Numbered from the stretch's first letter, positions 16,847 through 26,503 are shown. The stretch is 64,000 nt of DNA from DATBLE01 sp963764565 (GCA_963764565.1 CAVXTD010000029.1:1-64000), one strand, 5' to 3'. A program made the numbers and translations. Notes: generated from the sequence alone by a model not told the origin.

Positions 16847-18727
16847 TTACGAGACTGTCTCGGTTTGCGCGCTGCCCACGCGCTGCGGCTCCTTCATCAT
16901 CGCCGCGAGCTTGGAGACGAGCTCGAGCGTCTCGCCTGCCGCGACGAGGTGCTCCAACTCGGTCAGCTCGTCCTCGAGCCAGGCCGCGTCGATGGACGGC
17001 CGGGTGACGGCGTGGATCTTCGGGTGCGGCGTCGAGCCGACGGTCTCGCCCTTGCCCCACAGCTCCTCGTGCAGCTTCTCGCCCGGCCGGACCCCGATGA
17101 ACTCGATCGCGATGTCGCGGTCGGGCTCCTTGCCGGACAGCCGGATCATGTTCCGCGCCAGATCGACGATCGACACCGGCTCGCCCATGTCGAGCACGAA
17201 CACGTGGCCGGACTGCCCGATCGATCCTGCCTGCACGATCAGCGAGACCGCCTCCGGGATCGTCATGAAGAAGCGAGTCATCTCCGGATGGGTGACCCCC
17301 ACCGGCCCGCCGCGCTCGATCTGACGGCGGAAGATCGGAATCACACTGCCGGAGGAGCCGAGCACGTTGCCGAACCGCACGGCCACGAAGCGAGTAGCGA
17401 CATCGGTACGCGCGCCGTAGGCCTCGACGATCCACTCGCAGAGCGCCTTCGACTGGCCCATCACCGTCTTCGGGTTGACCGCCTTGTCCGTGGAGACGAG
17501 CACGAAGCGCTCGACGCCGAACTCGACGGCGACCTCAGCGATCACCTTCGTCGCCAGTGTGTTGTTGCGCACCGACTCGAGCGGGTTCGCCTCCATCAGC
17601 GGCACATGCTTGTAGGCGGCGGCGTGGAAGACGACGCTCGGCGTGTAGCGCTCGAAGACGCGCCGCATCCGCGCCCGGTTGCCTGCGTCGGCGAGCACGG
17701 GCACGCTCGGCGCGAAGCCTCGCTCGGACACGAGCTCGCGCTCGATCTCGAACAACGGCGTTTCCCCCTGGTCGACGAGGATCAGCCGCCTGCAGCCGAT
17801 GTGTGCGATCTGGCGGCAGAGCTCCGAGCCGATCGAGCCGCCGGCGCCCGTGACGAGCACCGTCTCGTCGGCCAGATACGACGCGATCGCCTCGAAGTCG
17901 ACCTCGACCGGCTCGCGGCCCAGCACGTCCTCGACCTGAACCGGGCGAATCTGCCCGGCGAGATCGAGATCGCCCGAGATCAGCTCGTAGATGCCGGGGA
18001 GCGTCTTCACCGTCACCCCAGCCTTCTGTGCGATGTCGACCACGCGCTGGCGCACCTCGCCGGAGGCGGATGGAATTGCGATCAGCACCTCGTCGGGGCG
18101 GTTCTCGCCCAGGATCCTCGGCAGGTCCGACGTCGTTCCGAGCACGCGGACGTTGTGGAGCCGGAGATTCTTCTTCCGCGGGTCGTCGTCGACGAGCCCG
18201 ATCGGTGTGTAGCCGAGCGAGTGGCTCTTCAGCATCTCCTTGACCATCAGCTGAGCGGCGTCGCCGGCCCCGACGACGATCACCTCCTTGCCGCGCGCGA
18301 CCAGGCCGCGGGGGCTCGGCCGCTCCATCAGCGTGCGCGCGAGCATTCGTGCCCCGGCGACGAACGCCAGGAGGAGCAGCCAGTCCATGATCGCCACCGA
18401 GCGGGGTAGGCGGACCTGCTGCACCGGGGAGGCGAAGTAGACGACGACGCTCGAGATCAGGCAGGCGACGGTAACGCCGCGCGCGGCTCCCCACATGTCC
18501 CGAGTCGAGACGTACCGCCACCAGCGGTTGTAGAAGCCGAAGACGACGAAGGTGACGAGCTGGATGAGGATGACGATCCAGATCGTCCGCGTGAACAGGG
18601 TGTGGTAGTAGGGCGGGACGCCCTGGTCGAAGCGCAGGCGGAACGCGAGGTACCAGGCGGCCGCGACCAGGCCGGCGTCGACGACGAGCTGCCAGAGGCG
18701 GTGCCTGTTGATCGGCAGAGGGATCAC
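16847..18727 (-). CDS. CapD-like membrane UDP-sugar 4,6-dehydratase
   Basis: 626 residues from a GTG start (18725-18727) overlapping the DegT stop as GTGA. Four N-terminal membrane segments (to about residue 120) precede a CoA-binding-like Rossmann domain (VIVVGAGDAAQLMVKEML) and a C-terminal extended SDR domain with VLVTGAGGSIGSELCRQI. The catalytic stretch is STDKAVNPKTVMGQSKALCE; the usual Tyr of YXXXK is Met (MXXXK), as is normal for CapD/WbpM enzymes. The family converts UDP-GlcNAc to UDP-4-keto-6-deoxy sugars. The DegT aminotransferase upstream is the expected next step, giving an amino-deoxysugar for surface glycans. Confidence 0.9.
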   Translation of the reverse strand: MIPLPINRHRLWQLVVDAGLVAAAWYLAFRLRFDQGVPPYYHTLFTRTIWIVILIQLVTFVVFGFYNRWWRYVSTRDMWGAARGVTVACLISSVVVYFASPVQQVRLPRSVAIMDWLLLLAFVAGARMLARTLMERPSPRGLVARGKEVIVVGAGDAAQLMVKEMLKSHSLGYTPIGLVDDDPRKKNLRLHNVRVLGTTSDLPRILGENRPDEVLIAIPSASGEVRQRVVDIAQKAGVTVKTLPGIYELISGDLDLAGQIRPVQVEDVLGREPVEVDFEAIASYLADETVLVTGAGGSIGSELCRQIAHIGCRRLILVDQGETPLFEIERELVSERGFAPSVPVLADAGNRARMRRVFERYTPSVVFHAAAYKHVPLMEANPLESVRNNTLATKVIAEVAVEFGVERFVLVSTDKAVNPKTVMGQSKALCEWIVEAYGARTDVATRFVAVRFGNVLGSSGSVIPIFRRQIERGGPVGVTHPEMTRFFMTIPEAVSLIVQAGSIGQSGHVFVLDMGEPVSIVDLARNMIRLSGKEPDRDIAIEFIGVRPGEKLHEELWGKGETVGSTPHPKIHAVTRPSIDAAWLEDELTELEHLVAAGETLELVSKLAAMMKEPQRVGSAQTETVS

Positions 18728-19809
18728 CGCGCGGCCCCCACCGCAGAGGCCTCCCTGATCGCCGTCACGATCCGTTCCTGCGTCGCTGCGTCGATCCCGG
18801 CCCACATCGGCAGTGCAAGGTTCTCACGCGACGCGCGCTCCGTCTCGGGGAGCGAACCCGCCTCGTACCCGAGGAAGCGGAGCGCCGGCTGGAGATGCAG
18901 AGGCGTTACGTAGTAGGCGGCGGAGGCGATCCCCGCATCGGTCAGCGCGGCAGCCAGGCGGTCGCGCTCGGGCGTGCGCACCGAGTACATGTGGTAGACG
19001 TGCCCCGGCTCGTCCGCCGGCAACTCGCACACGTCGCCGAGCCCGAGCTCCTCGTATCGTGCCGCAGCCTCGCGCCGTGCGCGGTTCCAACCGTCGAGCT
19101 CGGGCAGGAAGACGCGCAACGCCGCTGCCTGGAGCTCGTCGAGGCGCGAGTTGTAGCCGATCAGCTGGAAGTCGACTTTGTCACGCGAGCCGTGGAAGCG
19201 GAGCATGCGCACGCGTTCGGCCAGCTCCGGGTCGGTCGCCGCGACCAGCCCCCCGTCGCCGAGGCCGAACAGGTTCTTGGTCGGGAAGAAGCTGAAGGTC
19301 GAGGCGACGCCCGTGGTTGCGACCCCCGCGGCCCCGAACGCCTGCGCTGCGTCCTCGATCACAGGCAGGCCCAAACCTGCGAGCTCGGCGAGCGGAGCCG
19401 GCCTTCCGAACAGGTGCACCGGCATGATCGCCTTCGTCCGCGCAGTGATCCGTGCCGCCACGTCGCTCGGATCGAGATTCAGCGTCGCCGGCTCGATGTC
19501 GGCGAACACCGGTGTCGCACCGCGCTGGACGATCGCCTCCGCGGTTGCGTAGAAGGTGAACGCGGGGCAGACCACCTCGTCCCCAGGCCCGATCCCCATC
19601 GCGTCGAGTACGAGCACGAGGGCGTCGGTGCCGTTGCCGACTCCCACAGCGACGGGCACGCCGAGGTAGGCGGCCGCCTCCTCCTCGAAGGCCGTGACGT
19701 TGGGGCCGAGGATGAAGCGTCCGGAGTCGAGCACCTCGGCGAAGCGCTCCTTCAGCTTTGGGATCAGCGGCGTGTACTGCGCCTTGACGTCAACGAGGGG
19801 GGTCGTCAC
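18724..19809 (-). CDS. DegT/DnrJ/EryC1/StrS sugar aminotransferase
   Basis: 361 residues, a PLP enzyme that transfers an amino group to keto-sugar nucleotides. Motifs: PLVDVKAQYTPLIPKLKERF at the N-terminus, GVGNGTDALVLVLDA, EVVCPAFTFYATAEAI, PVIEDAAQAFGA, and the PLP lysine region STFSFFPTKNLFGLGDGG, followed by RLDELQAAAL. GTG start 19807-19809, overlapping the DedA stop as GTGA. The CapD-like gene immediately downstream would supply its 4-keto substrate. No frameshift. Confidence 0.92.
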   Translation of the reverse strand: MTTPLVDVKAQYTPLIPKLKERFAEVLDSGRFILGPNVTAFEEEAAAYLGVPVAVGVGNGTDALVLVLDAMGIGPGDEVVCPAFTFYATAEAIVQRGATPVFADIEPATLNLDPSDVAARITARTKAIMPVHLFGRPAPLAELAGLGLPVIEDAAQAFGAAGVATTGVASTFSFFPTKNLFGLGDGGLVAATDPELAERVRMLRFHGSRDKVDFQLIGYNSRLDELQAAALRVFLPELDGWNRARREAAARYEELGLGDVCELPADEPGHVYHMYSVRTPERDRLAAALTDAGIASAAYYVTPLHLQPALRFLGYEAGSLPETERASRENLALPMWAGIDAATQERIVTAIREASAVGAAR

Positions 19810-20465
19810 TGCGGGGCGGTTCTGGCGGAGCGTCGGTGGAGCAGGAACCAGGCCGCGGCGATCACCACAGCGGCGACCACAGCGTAGTCCACCCAGCGGA
19901 AATCCTCGTGTACTCGCCGGTAACCGGTTCCGACACCCCAGCCTGCGCCTGCGAACGCGAAGGCCCAGATTGCCGAGCCGGCGAGCGTCAGCAGCGTGTA
20001 GCGGCCGAGCGGAGAGCGGAACACCCCCGCGGGGATCGAGATGAACGAGCGGACGACCGGTGTCACCCGCCCGAGGAAGACGGCCCAGTCGCCGCGGCGC
20101 ACGAACCAGGCCTCGGCACGTGCGAGCTTGTCGGGCGAGAGGTGAAGCAGTCGCCCGTGCCGCTCGAGCAGCGGGCGGCCTCCATAGACGCCGATCCCCC
20201 AGCCCAGAATCGACCCGATCAGATACCCGATCGTGCCTGCCAGCGAGACGGCCACGTACCCCCAGGCTGCGCTGTCGATACGGCTCCCGAACAGGACGAC
20301 GTGACCGCCGGTGAGCGCTCCGGCCGCGAGCGCGCCCCCGTAGATCATCACCAGCTCGCTCGCTGCCGGGAACACCGCGTCGATCAGCATCAGCGCGAAG
20401 ACGGCGTACAGGCCGTGGTTGCCGACAAACGAGGTGACGCTGTGCGTGACCGAGGCGACGGGCAC
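19806..20465 (-). CDS. DedA family membrane protein
   Basis: 219 residues. The DedA/SNARE-associated core is visible: YAVFALMLIDAVFPAASELV, SLAGTIGYLIGSILGWGIG, FLGRVTPVVRSFISIPAG (the conserved R..P..R....AG motif) and FRSPLGRYTLLTLAGSAIW. Five or so membrane segments. Members act in lipid-carrier recycling (UptA-type undecaprenyl phosphate flipping) or envelope homeostasis. Placement ahead of the DegT and CapD-like sugar genes fits a lipid-carrier role. ATG start at 20463-20465. Confidence 0.88.
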   Translation of the reverse strand: MPVASVTHSVTSFVGNHGLYAVFALMLIDAVFPAASELVMIYGGALAAGALTGGHVVLFGSRIDSAAWGYVAVSLAGTIGYLIGSILGWGIGVYGGRPLLERHGRLLHLSPDKLARAEAWFVRRGDWAVFLGRVTPVVRSFISIPAGVFRSPLGRYTLLTLAGSAIWAFAFAGAGWGVGTGYRRVHEDFRWVDYAVVAAVVIAAAWFLLHRRSARTAPQ

Positions 20466-20474
20466 CGGGCGAGT

Positions 20475-22244
20475 CTATTTGGCCGGCTTCGCCGGCGGCG
20501 GGGGTGGCGGCGTCTTCGCGGCCACGCGCTGAACCGAGAACGTGGTGCCGAGCGTCACCGAGCCGAGCTCGTTCGTCGCGGTGACCGCAGCCGTGTAGCG
20601 GCCCGGGTAGACGAGCGCGCCCGAGTCGGTCACTCCGTCCCAGCTCACCTCGAGATCGCCTGCCGCCGCCTGCTGCCTCGGCAGTGTCCGCAGCAGTCCG
20701 CCCGACGTCGTCTCGATCCTCGGTGCAACGGTCGCCGCGCGAGTGAGCTTGAAGGTCGCCACCGCCCGGGGCTGCGCGCGCGGGACGGCGAGCACCGGCC
20801 CGACGGGCGTGGCGAAGCCGAGCGTGTCGTTCAGCTGAAACGTGCGCTCGGCCGACGACTGCACTCCCGCGTCGTCCGTCGCGCTGACGGTCCAGCGCCA
20901 CGTGCCCTCGGCCTCGGGTGTCCCGTCCGGCTTCAGCCCGACGAAGTCGAGCGGGTACGTCCCCGGCGCGGCGGGACCGACGAAGGAGAAGCGCGCAAGG
21001 CCGTCGGGTCCGATCAGGCTCGCGTTCACGTTCGACTGGCGGACGAGCTTGTAGGCCAGGTGCTCTTTCTCGGCGACCCCGTCGCCGTTCGGCGAGAGCA
21101 CCGGCTCGGTCGGCGCGGGGACGTAGACGCCGCCGTACGAGACGACGAGTGCGTCGGCGATCGCGCGTTCGGGCCCGGCCGGCCGGCTAAGCAGGCGTCC
21201 GTCGAAGGCCATTGCCGCCGACCGGCCGCCGTCGAGGCCGGCTGCGGTCACCGCGCCGAGCTTGACCATCAGGAGCGCGAGCTCGAAATTGGTCGCTCCG
21301 GCGCTGTAGCCGGGCTGTGAGCCGTCGACGGTGACGAGCAGGAAACGGCCGTCGGCGAGCTGCCCGATCGCGCTGCGCGCGGTCCGCGGGAGAAGCTGGT
21401 CGCCGGTGAACTGCTCGTTCGAGCGGAAGACGGCCTTGCCGTTGCGTACCAAGACGGGGCCGCCGCCGAGAGCGTCGACGACGCTCGCCCAGGCGGGCTT
21501 GAGGATCAGCCGGATCTTCACGAGCCCTCCGGGCGGCGCCTCGGTCTGTAGTCGCACACCTGCCGTTCCGCGTGCGACGAGCACTGCACCGCCGGCGGGG
21601 ATGACCGTGCCGCCGTTTGCCGTAACACCGCTGACGGTCGCGGACAGCTCGACGTTCGGTGCCGTGGCCGGGAACGCGGCGAATGTGACCTCGACGGCGC
21701 CTGGGGCGGACGGCGTCGCTGCACCCCACGCCGGCGTGAACAGGGACACGCCGTTCGGCCCGGCGGGCCCGTTCACGTCGTTGAGCGTGCGCCGCGGTCC
21801 CGACCCCTGCCAGGTGGCGAGCATCGCCACGCGTGCGACGTTCAGCGCGCCGGTCGAGTCGATCCCGATGCTCGAGCGGCCGGCCAGCGGCGGCTGGTCG
21901 AGCGCGCCGTTTCGAATCAGGACGCCGCTCGGCGCCCCGTTCGTCGAGAACAAGTCGCCGTTGATCCCCGCGACCGTGGCGCCCGCGGAGTAGCGCTGCT
22001 CGATCGCGGTCAGGCGCTCGGTGCCGAGCATCGACTCGTTCGAGAGCGCCGGCTTCAGCTGCCAGAGCCCGCCGGGTCGCGGGACGGTGAGCACGTTGGC
22101 GACGACCGGCCCGCGGGTCGTGAACTCCAGCTTGCGCTCGTAGGTGAGGCCGGGGATCAGCTCCTGGGTCTGCGCAGGCGCAGGCCCGACCAGGACCAAC
22201 GCGAGTGATGAGACGATGACGGCACGGCGGAGCACGACCCTCAA
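20475..22244 (-). CDS. Secreted phosphodiester glycosidase (NAGPA/DUF2233) with Ig-like tail
   Basis: 589 residues. Signal peptide at residues 1-25 (VIVSSLALVLVGPAPAQTQ). The catalytic-type NAGPA domain spans roughly 90-370: VAGINGDLFSTNGAPSGVLI, RTARSAIGQLADGRFLLVTV, and AAGLDGGRSAAMAFDGRLL, the family hallmark. The C-terminal third is FlgD/Ig-like (LSPNGDGVAEKEHLAY, DLEVSWDGVTDSGALVYPGR) and the tail is proline-rich (TPPPPPPAKPAK). Family members hydrolyse GlcNAc phosphodiesters or exopolysaccharide and teichoic-acid-related bonds. Likely extracellular, related in layout to the Ig-like protein at 2645. Confidence 0.8.
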   Translation of the reverse strand: MRVVLRRAVIVSSLALVLVGPAPAQTQELIPGLTYERKLEFTTRGPVVANVLTVPRPGGLWQLKPALSNESMLGTERLTAIEQRYSAGATVAGINGDLFSTNGAPSGVLIRNGALDQPPLAGRSSIGIDSTGALNVARVAMLATWQGSGPRRTLNDVNGPAGPNGVSLFTPAWGAATPSAPGAVEVTFAAFPATAPNVELSATVSGVTANGGTVIPAGGAVLVARGTAGVRLQTEAPPGGLVKIRLILKPAWASVVDALGGGPVLVRNGKAVFRSNEQFTGDQLLPRTARSAIGQLADGRFLLVTVDGSQPGYSAGATNFELALLMVKLGAVTAAGLDGGRSAAMAFDGRLLSRPAGPERAIADALVVSYGGVYVPAPTEPVLSPNGDGVAEKEHLAYKLVRQSNVNASLIGPDGLARFSFVGPAAPGTYPLDFVGLKPDGTPEAEGTWRWTVSATDDAGVQSSAERTFQLNDTLGFATPVGPVLAVPRAQPRAVATFKLTRAATVAPRIETTSGGLLRTLPRQQAAAGDLEVSWDGVTDSGALVYPGRYTAAVTATNELGSVTLGTTFSVQRVAAKTPPPPPPAKPAK

Positions 22245-22311
22245 CCCAGGTTAGCCAGCCGCCGCGGGGTTCCTGCCGCCGATCGAGCCCCGGCCCCACC
22301 AGCCATGACCC

Positions 22312-22412
22312 GGTGCCAGGCACGGAGACATGACCGGCTGGGCCAGGACGGTTACCGCCTGCAGGGCGTTTGCCGTTTTCGACATGTCCAGGTGCCAGGC
22401 ACCGGACATGTC
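22312..22412. repeat. Two GGTGCCAGGCACC-type palindromes in a 223-base gap
   Basis: GGTGCCAGGCAC at 22312-22323 and GGTGCCAGGCACC at 22391-22403. The second is nested in a larger palindrome: GACATGTCC before it and GGACATGTC after it, making a 32-base structure (22381-22412). Part of the outer arm also follows the first copy (GGAGACATGACC). The rest of the intergenic stretch 22245-22467 shows no gene. Confidence 0.7.
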
Positions 22413-22467
22413 AATACCCGACGTGGCGGAAGAAGTCTTGCTCGGGCAGATCCGCCGGCTGCGGGGC

Positions 22468-23520
22468 TCAGACCGGGGCGACGGCGAGCGCCGGCGGGCG
22501 CTCCGCTCGTCGGTACTCGACCGTGTACCCGAGCCGGCGCGGAACCTCGAGCAGGCGCTCCAGGTCGAGGTCGATCGTCGCGCCCGCCTTCTGCGTGACC
22601 TCGTCCTCGATCGGCAGGTCGAAGTCGTCGGCGCCGTAGTCGAGCGCGCGGAACGCAGCCTCGTTCTGGGTCAGGACGGAGGTGCGGACGTGCTTGACGT
22701 TGTCGAGGAAGATCCGGCTGAGCGCGATGTGCCGCCGATACTCCTCCGATGAGATCTCCTCGCCGCCGAGATCCGTGCCGTGCGGCTTGTACGTCCAGCA
22801 GAGGAAGGAGAACAGGCCCTCGTGGCCGTCGGCGAGGCACGCGTCCTGGAAGTCGCGCGTCCGCCGGAGGTGCTCGAGCCGCTCGTCCAGCGTCTCGTCG
22901 AAGCCGATCACCATCGTCGCGGTCGTGCGCATCCCGCTCTCGACGATCGCGCGCTGTGCCTCGAAGTAGTCGGCGACCGTGTACTTCCATTTGGCGTGCC
23001 GCGCGCGGAAATCCTCGGTCAGGATCTCGCTGCCGCCGCCGGTGATCCAGTAGACGCCGGCGTCCCGAAGGCGCGCGGCCGCGTCGGCGTAGGAGAGCCC
23101 GGCCCGGTCGGCGAGGAAGACGAACTCGGCGACCGTCAGCGCGTAGAACTCGACGCGCCCGCCGTAGCGCTCGCGGACGGCCTTGAAGAGATCGCAGTAG
23201 TAGTCGAGCGGCAGCTTCGGGTTGAAGCCACCGTTGAACCCGACAAGGTCACCGCCGACTTCGACCAGCTCGTCGATCTTCGCGAACACGTCGTCACGGG
23301 AGAGGACGTAGCCGCCCTCTTGGTTGGGGAGCACGTAGAAGGCGCAGTAGTCGCACTGAGCGACGCAGACGTTCGTGTAGTTGACGATTCGCATGACCAT
23401 GTAGGTGGCGTGGTCGGGCCGGTGCCAGCGCGCGCGGGCGGCCTGTGCGAGCTCCCGTAGCTCCTCGTCGGAGGCGTTCAGCCAGAGATCGCGCGCGTCT
23501 TCGACGGAAATCCGCGTCAC
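22468..23520 (-). CDS. mqnC: Cyclic dehypoxanthine futalosine synthase
   Basis: 350 residues, radical SAM enzyme. The cluster motif is CVAQCDYC (Cys52, 56, 59; the standard CX3CX2C), preceded by MVMRIVNYTNV. Further family motifs: GFNPKLPLDYYCDLFKAV, ITGGGSEILTEDFR, ATMVIGFDETLDERLEHL, FSFLCWTYKPHGTDLGG and SVLTQNEAAFRALDYGADDF. In the futalosine route to menaquinone it cyclises dehypoxanthine futalosine. GTG start (23518-23520) overlapping the upstream radical SAM gene as GTGA. Intact. Last gene of the quinone block. Confidence 0.9.
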   Translation of the reverse strand: MTRISVEDARDLWLNASDEELRELAQAARARWHRPDHATYMVMRIVNYTNVCVAQCDYCAFYVLPNQEGGYVLSRDDVFAKIDELVEVGGDLVGFNGGFNPKLPLDYYCDLFKAVRERYGGRVEFYALTVAEFVFLADRAGLSYADAAARLRDAGVYWITGGGSEILTEDFRARHAKWKYTVADYFEAQRAIVESGMRTTATMVIGFDETLDERLEHLRRTRDFQDACLADGHEGLFSFLCWTYKPHGTDLGGEEISSEEYRRHIALSRIFLDNVKHVRTSVLTQNEAAFRALDYGADDFDLPIEDEVTQKAGATIDLDLERLLEVPRRLGYTVEYRRAERPPALAVAPV

Positions 23521-24818
23521 GCCGGCACCGCCTCGGCCTCGAGCACGTCCATGAACGAGGAGACCGAAAAGACCGCGTTGCCCGCGCCCGGCTTGCCGTA
23601 CCCCGGCGGCGGCTGGAGGCCGTGGCGCTCGAGCGCGGCGCGGTACGCCTCGAGCAGCCGGACGTGGTACTCGAGCGGTGCGCCCTCGGGGTTGTCGCGG
23701 CCGAGCGGCGTCGCCGGCTCGGGGCACCAGGTCGTAAAGCGCGGCGTGATCCCGCGGCTCATGAAGAAGTCGAGCCCTTCGACCGTGCTCGCGATTGCCT
23801 CGCCCACCGTCCGGAACCCGTACGGCTTCGCCAACTCGATCCCCGCGACGAAGTTCGGGATCACGTAGCGCGGCCCGAAGACCTCGGCCGCGTCGAGGAT
23901 CCGCCGGTGCCACTCCTCGCGGCCGACGTACCGCTCCTTGCCCGGGCAGATCAGTGAGAACAGGCGTGCGTCCCAGACCTCGTAGTTCGGGTGGTAGATC
24001 GTGATCCCGTAGTCGCGGTAGCGCTCGACCTCGGTGCGCGGCAGCGCCTGCGCGACGACCTTGCCGATCCACCGGCCGGGGAAGCGCTCCTCGATTGCCT
24101 GGGCGTAGCGGCCGTAGAAGTCGGCCTCGGCAAGGCCGTCGACCTTCGACGTCACCGAGCCGCCGGTGAGCGTGTACGCGTGGCTCGCGTGCTCGGTGTC
24201 GTGCTCGTCGATGATCGCCAGCGCCTCGAGCACGTCCTCGACCGGCTTGATCCCGGTGTACGGCCTGCCCGCCTGCTTGTGCGCCCGCCAGTTGTGGTTG
24301 ATGTCGCAGAACCGGCACTCCTCCTTGGCTCCGAAGTACTGACAGAGCCGCAACACGGTGAGGTAGATCAGGTAGCCCCACTGGATCGTCGGCGCCGTCT
24401 CCATCACGGTCTTGCCGTTCCCGAGTGTCTGCCGGTAGTAGGGGGGCATCGGCGGGAACTCGACGTCCGCGACCGGACTGCCGTCCAGCGTCAGCCGCCG
24501 AGCCGACGACGCGCTAGGGCGATGCGGGGTTCACGCGCACCGAGACGATCGTCCGGCGCAGGCCGTACGGCCCGCCGGTGAGCGCGATCTCCTCCGGCGG
24601 CCGCCGCGTCGCCGCGTCGCCGAGCTCCGCCGAGCGGCTGCTGGTCGAACGAGAAGATGAAGTACGACTTCGGCTTGATCGTCGCCGTCGAGGTTGTCGC
24701 TCAGCGCAGAGCTCTCGAACGCGACCCCGGTTCGCAGCAGGTCCTCCTTCAGCACCGCCTCCGGCGGAACCTGCGGGAAGCGCGCGATCAGGGACTCGAC
24801 AAGCTCTGTCCGGCTCAT
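23517..24818 (-). CDS. Unusual radical SAM protein between mqnA and mqnC, frameshifted N-terminus
   Basis: About 434 residues. It starts at the ATG 24816-24818 (MSRTELVESLIARFPQVPPE) overlapping mqnA as ATGA. The N-terminal 120 residues are split by about three one-base shifts (24560-24720); corrected pieces read KPKSYFIFSFDQQPL, EEIALTGGPYGLRRTIVSV and RRLTLDGSPVADVEFPPMPP. The rest is intact. The cluster cysteines lie in CQYFGAKEECRFCDINHNW, spacing CX8CX2C, not the canonical CX3CX2C; YTLTGGSVTSK and AQALPRTEVERYRD follow. It occupies the place where mqnE (aminofutalosine synthase) would be expected, but I cannot assign its reaction from sequence. Confidence 0.7.
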
Positions 24819-25582
24819 ACGTTGACCGCCTCGTGCACGAAGCGGAGCTCCGGCACCTCGGCGAGCTCGCCGACGTCTCGCGCCATTTCGAGAAAGGTGA
24901 AGAGCCCGGCGCGCTCGCGGGGGCCGAAGCGGTAGCGCAGCTTCTCGAAGTAGCGGGCGAGGAAGCCGGCCGGATAGCCGTAGAGCGTGCTCGCTTCGAA
25001 GGCGAGCTGTTCGGGCTCGGCGCGGGCTCGCCGAACGGAGGCGACGAGCGCGTCCTCGAGCTCGGCCATCCCTGGGACGACGGGCTCGGGAGCGGCGAAG
25101 ACCGCGAAGACCATCGGCAGACCCGTGCGCTCGAGCCACAGCCGTCCGAGGTCGTAGTGGGGGGTCGGGTCCTCGAACGCGCTGCTCAACGCCGCGTCGC
25201 CGATCAGCAGGGTCGCATCCGCCTCCTCGCCGAGCGGCACGTGCTCGGCTTCCGGAATCAGCACCTTCGTCAGCACGACGGAGGTCGCACTCTCGGGCGT
25301 GACGGCAACGCGCCGTACCTGCTCGAGCGGCACGTGCGAGACGAGCTGGATCGAGTCGACCGCCCCCTCCGAGCCGACGCAGAGCCGCGGCAGGATCCGC
25401 AGCCGCTCGGCGTTCCGGGCCCACGCGATCGACGAGATCGGGGCGAGGTCGAGCTCTCCGCCGACAAGCCGGGCGTTCAGGTCGGTGGGCACGCCGGTGA
25501 CCTCCTCGACCGCGTGGTCGAGCCGGTAGAAGACCGGCGCCATGTTCACGTACGAGATGCGCCCTAGGCGGATCGCGCCCAC
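24815..25582 (-). CDS. mqnA: Chorismate dehydratase (MqnA/MqnD family)
   Basis: 255 residues, two-lobed periplasmic-binding-like fold acting in the cytosol. The N-terminus IRLGRISYVNMAPVFYRLDH is the MqnA hallmark; then LVGGELDLAPISSIAWARNAE, VAVTPESATSVVLTKVL, ATLLIGDAAL and LWLERTGLPMVFAVFAAPE. MqnA removes water from chorismate, the first step of the futalosine menaquinone pathway. Start GTG (25580-25582), one base after the polyprenyl synthase stop; the stop overlaps the radical SAM start. MqnD has a similar fold, but the SYVN..P motif and context favour MqnA. Confidence 0.88.
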   Translation of the reverse strand: MGAIRLGRISYVNMAPVFYRLDHAVEEVTGVPTDLNARLVGGELDLAPISSIAWARNAERLRILPRLCVGSEGAVDSIQLVSHVPLEQVRRVAVTPESATSVVLTKVLIPEAEHVPLGEEADATLLIGDAALSSAFEDPTPHYDLGRLWLERTGLPMVFAVFAAPEPVVPGMAELEDALVASVRRARAEPEQLAFEASTLYGYPAGFLARYFEKLRYRFGPRERAGLFTFLEMARDVGELAEVPELRFVHEAVNV

Positions 25583-25583
25583 C

Positions 25584-26503
25584 TCAAGACTCCCGGTGCA
25601 CCACGAGATGGGTCAGCGTCTCGAGCTCCTCGCGGTGCAGCTCGCCGTTCAGGGAGGCGCGCGCCCGCCGCGCGTAGTCGAGCGCGACCTCGCGGGAACG
25701 GTCGAGCGCACCGGTCGCGGCGACCCGGACGAGCGCGCCCTCATGGCGGGCCTCCGGCGAGCGCGCGGCGCACGACCTCGTCCTCGCGCGCGGCGAGGAT
25801 CAGGGGAAGAGTCGGCGTCCCCTCGCGCAGGTCGACGCCGGCGATCTTGCCCGTCTCGACCGTCTCGCCGGCGCAGTCGAGGATGTCGTCGGTGATCTGG
25901 AAGGCGATCCCGAGCGCGAGCCCGAACGCGCCGAGGTGCTCGCCTTCCGCGCCGCCGCCGAGCCGGCACGCGGCCTCGAACAGCTTGCCGGTCTTCAGGC
26001 CGCAGCGCTCGAGGTATGCCTCGACCGTCGTGTTCGGATCGTGCGCCTGCCGCCGCTGCATCGCCTCTCCTCGGGCGAGGCAGAGGGCGGCGTCGGCGAG
26101 CAGCGAGACGGCGCGCGCGTCGCCGGTGGCAGCAGAGCTCGGCGAAGGCGCGGGCGAACAGATAGTCGCCGGTCGCCCGGGCGGCCTCCGGCCCGTACGC
26201 CGACCACGCCGACGCCCGGCCGCGCCGGAACTCCGCACCGTCGATCAGGTCGTCGTGGACGAGCGTCGCCATGTGCACGAGCTCGACGGCAACACCCGCC
26301 GCGACCGACGGGGACTCGTCAGGCGGCGTGGCGAAGAAGACGAGCAGCGGCCGCAGGCGCTTGCCGCCCGCGTTGAGCGCGTCGCGGGACACGGAGGCGA
26401 CCAGGCCGCCGTGCGAGGCGACCGTCTCCTCGAGGCGCTCCTCGAGCTCCTCGAGGTAGAGGTCGAGGCCGGGCGTCTCGCGGATCGTGGCGAGCGCGCT
26501 CAT
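25584..26503 (-). CDS. Polyprenyl diphosphate synthase, frameshifted
   Basis: Trans-isoprenyl diphosphate synthase of about 300 residues that would make the menaquinone side chain. Residues NAGGKRLRPLLVFFA and the first Asp-rich motif in MATLVHDDLIDGAEFRRG are in one frame; the second Asp-rich motif (FQITDDILDCAGE) and LREGTPTLPLILA are in another. The C-terminus ends ETLTHLVVHRES before TGA 25584-25586. Frame changes at about 26125 and 25745. ATG start (26501-26503) overlaps the menG stop. Confidence 0.85.

Noticed and set aside
16568..18409. 613-residue plus-strand frame opposite uvrD and the CapD-like gene
   Set aside because: Antisense shadow; no domain pattern.
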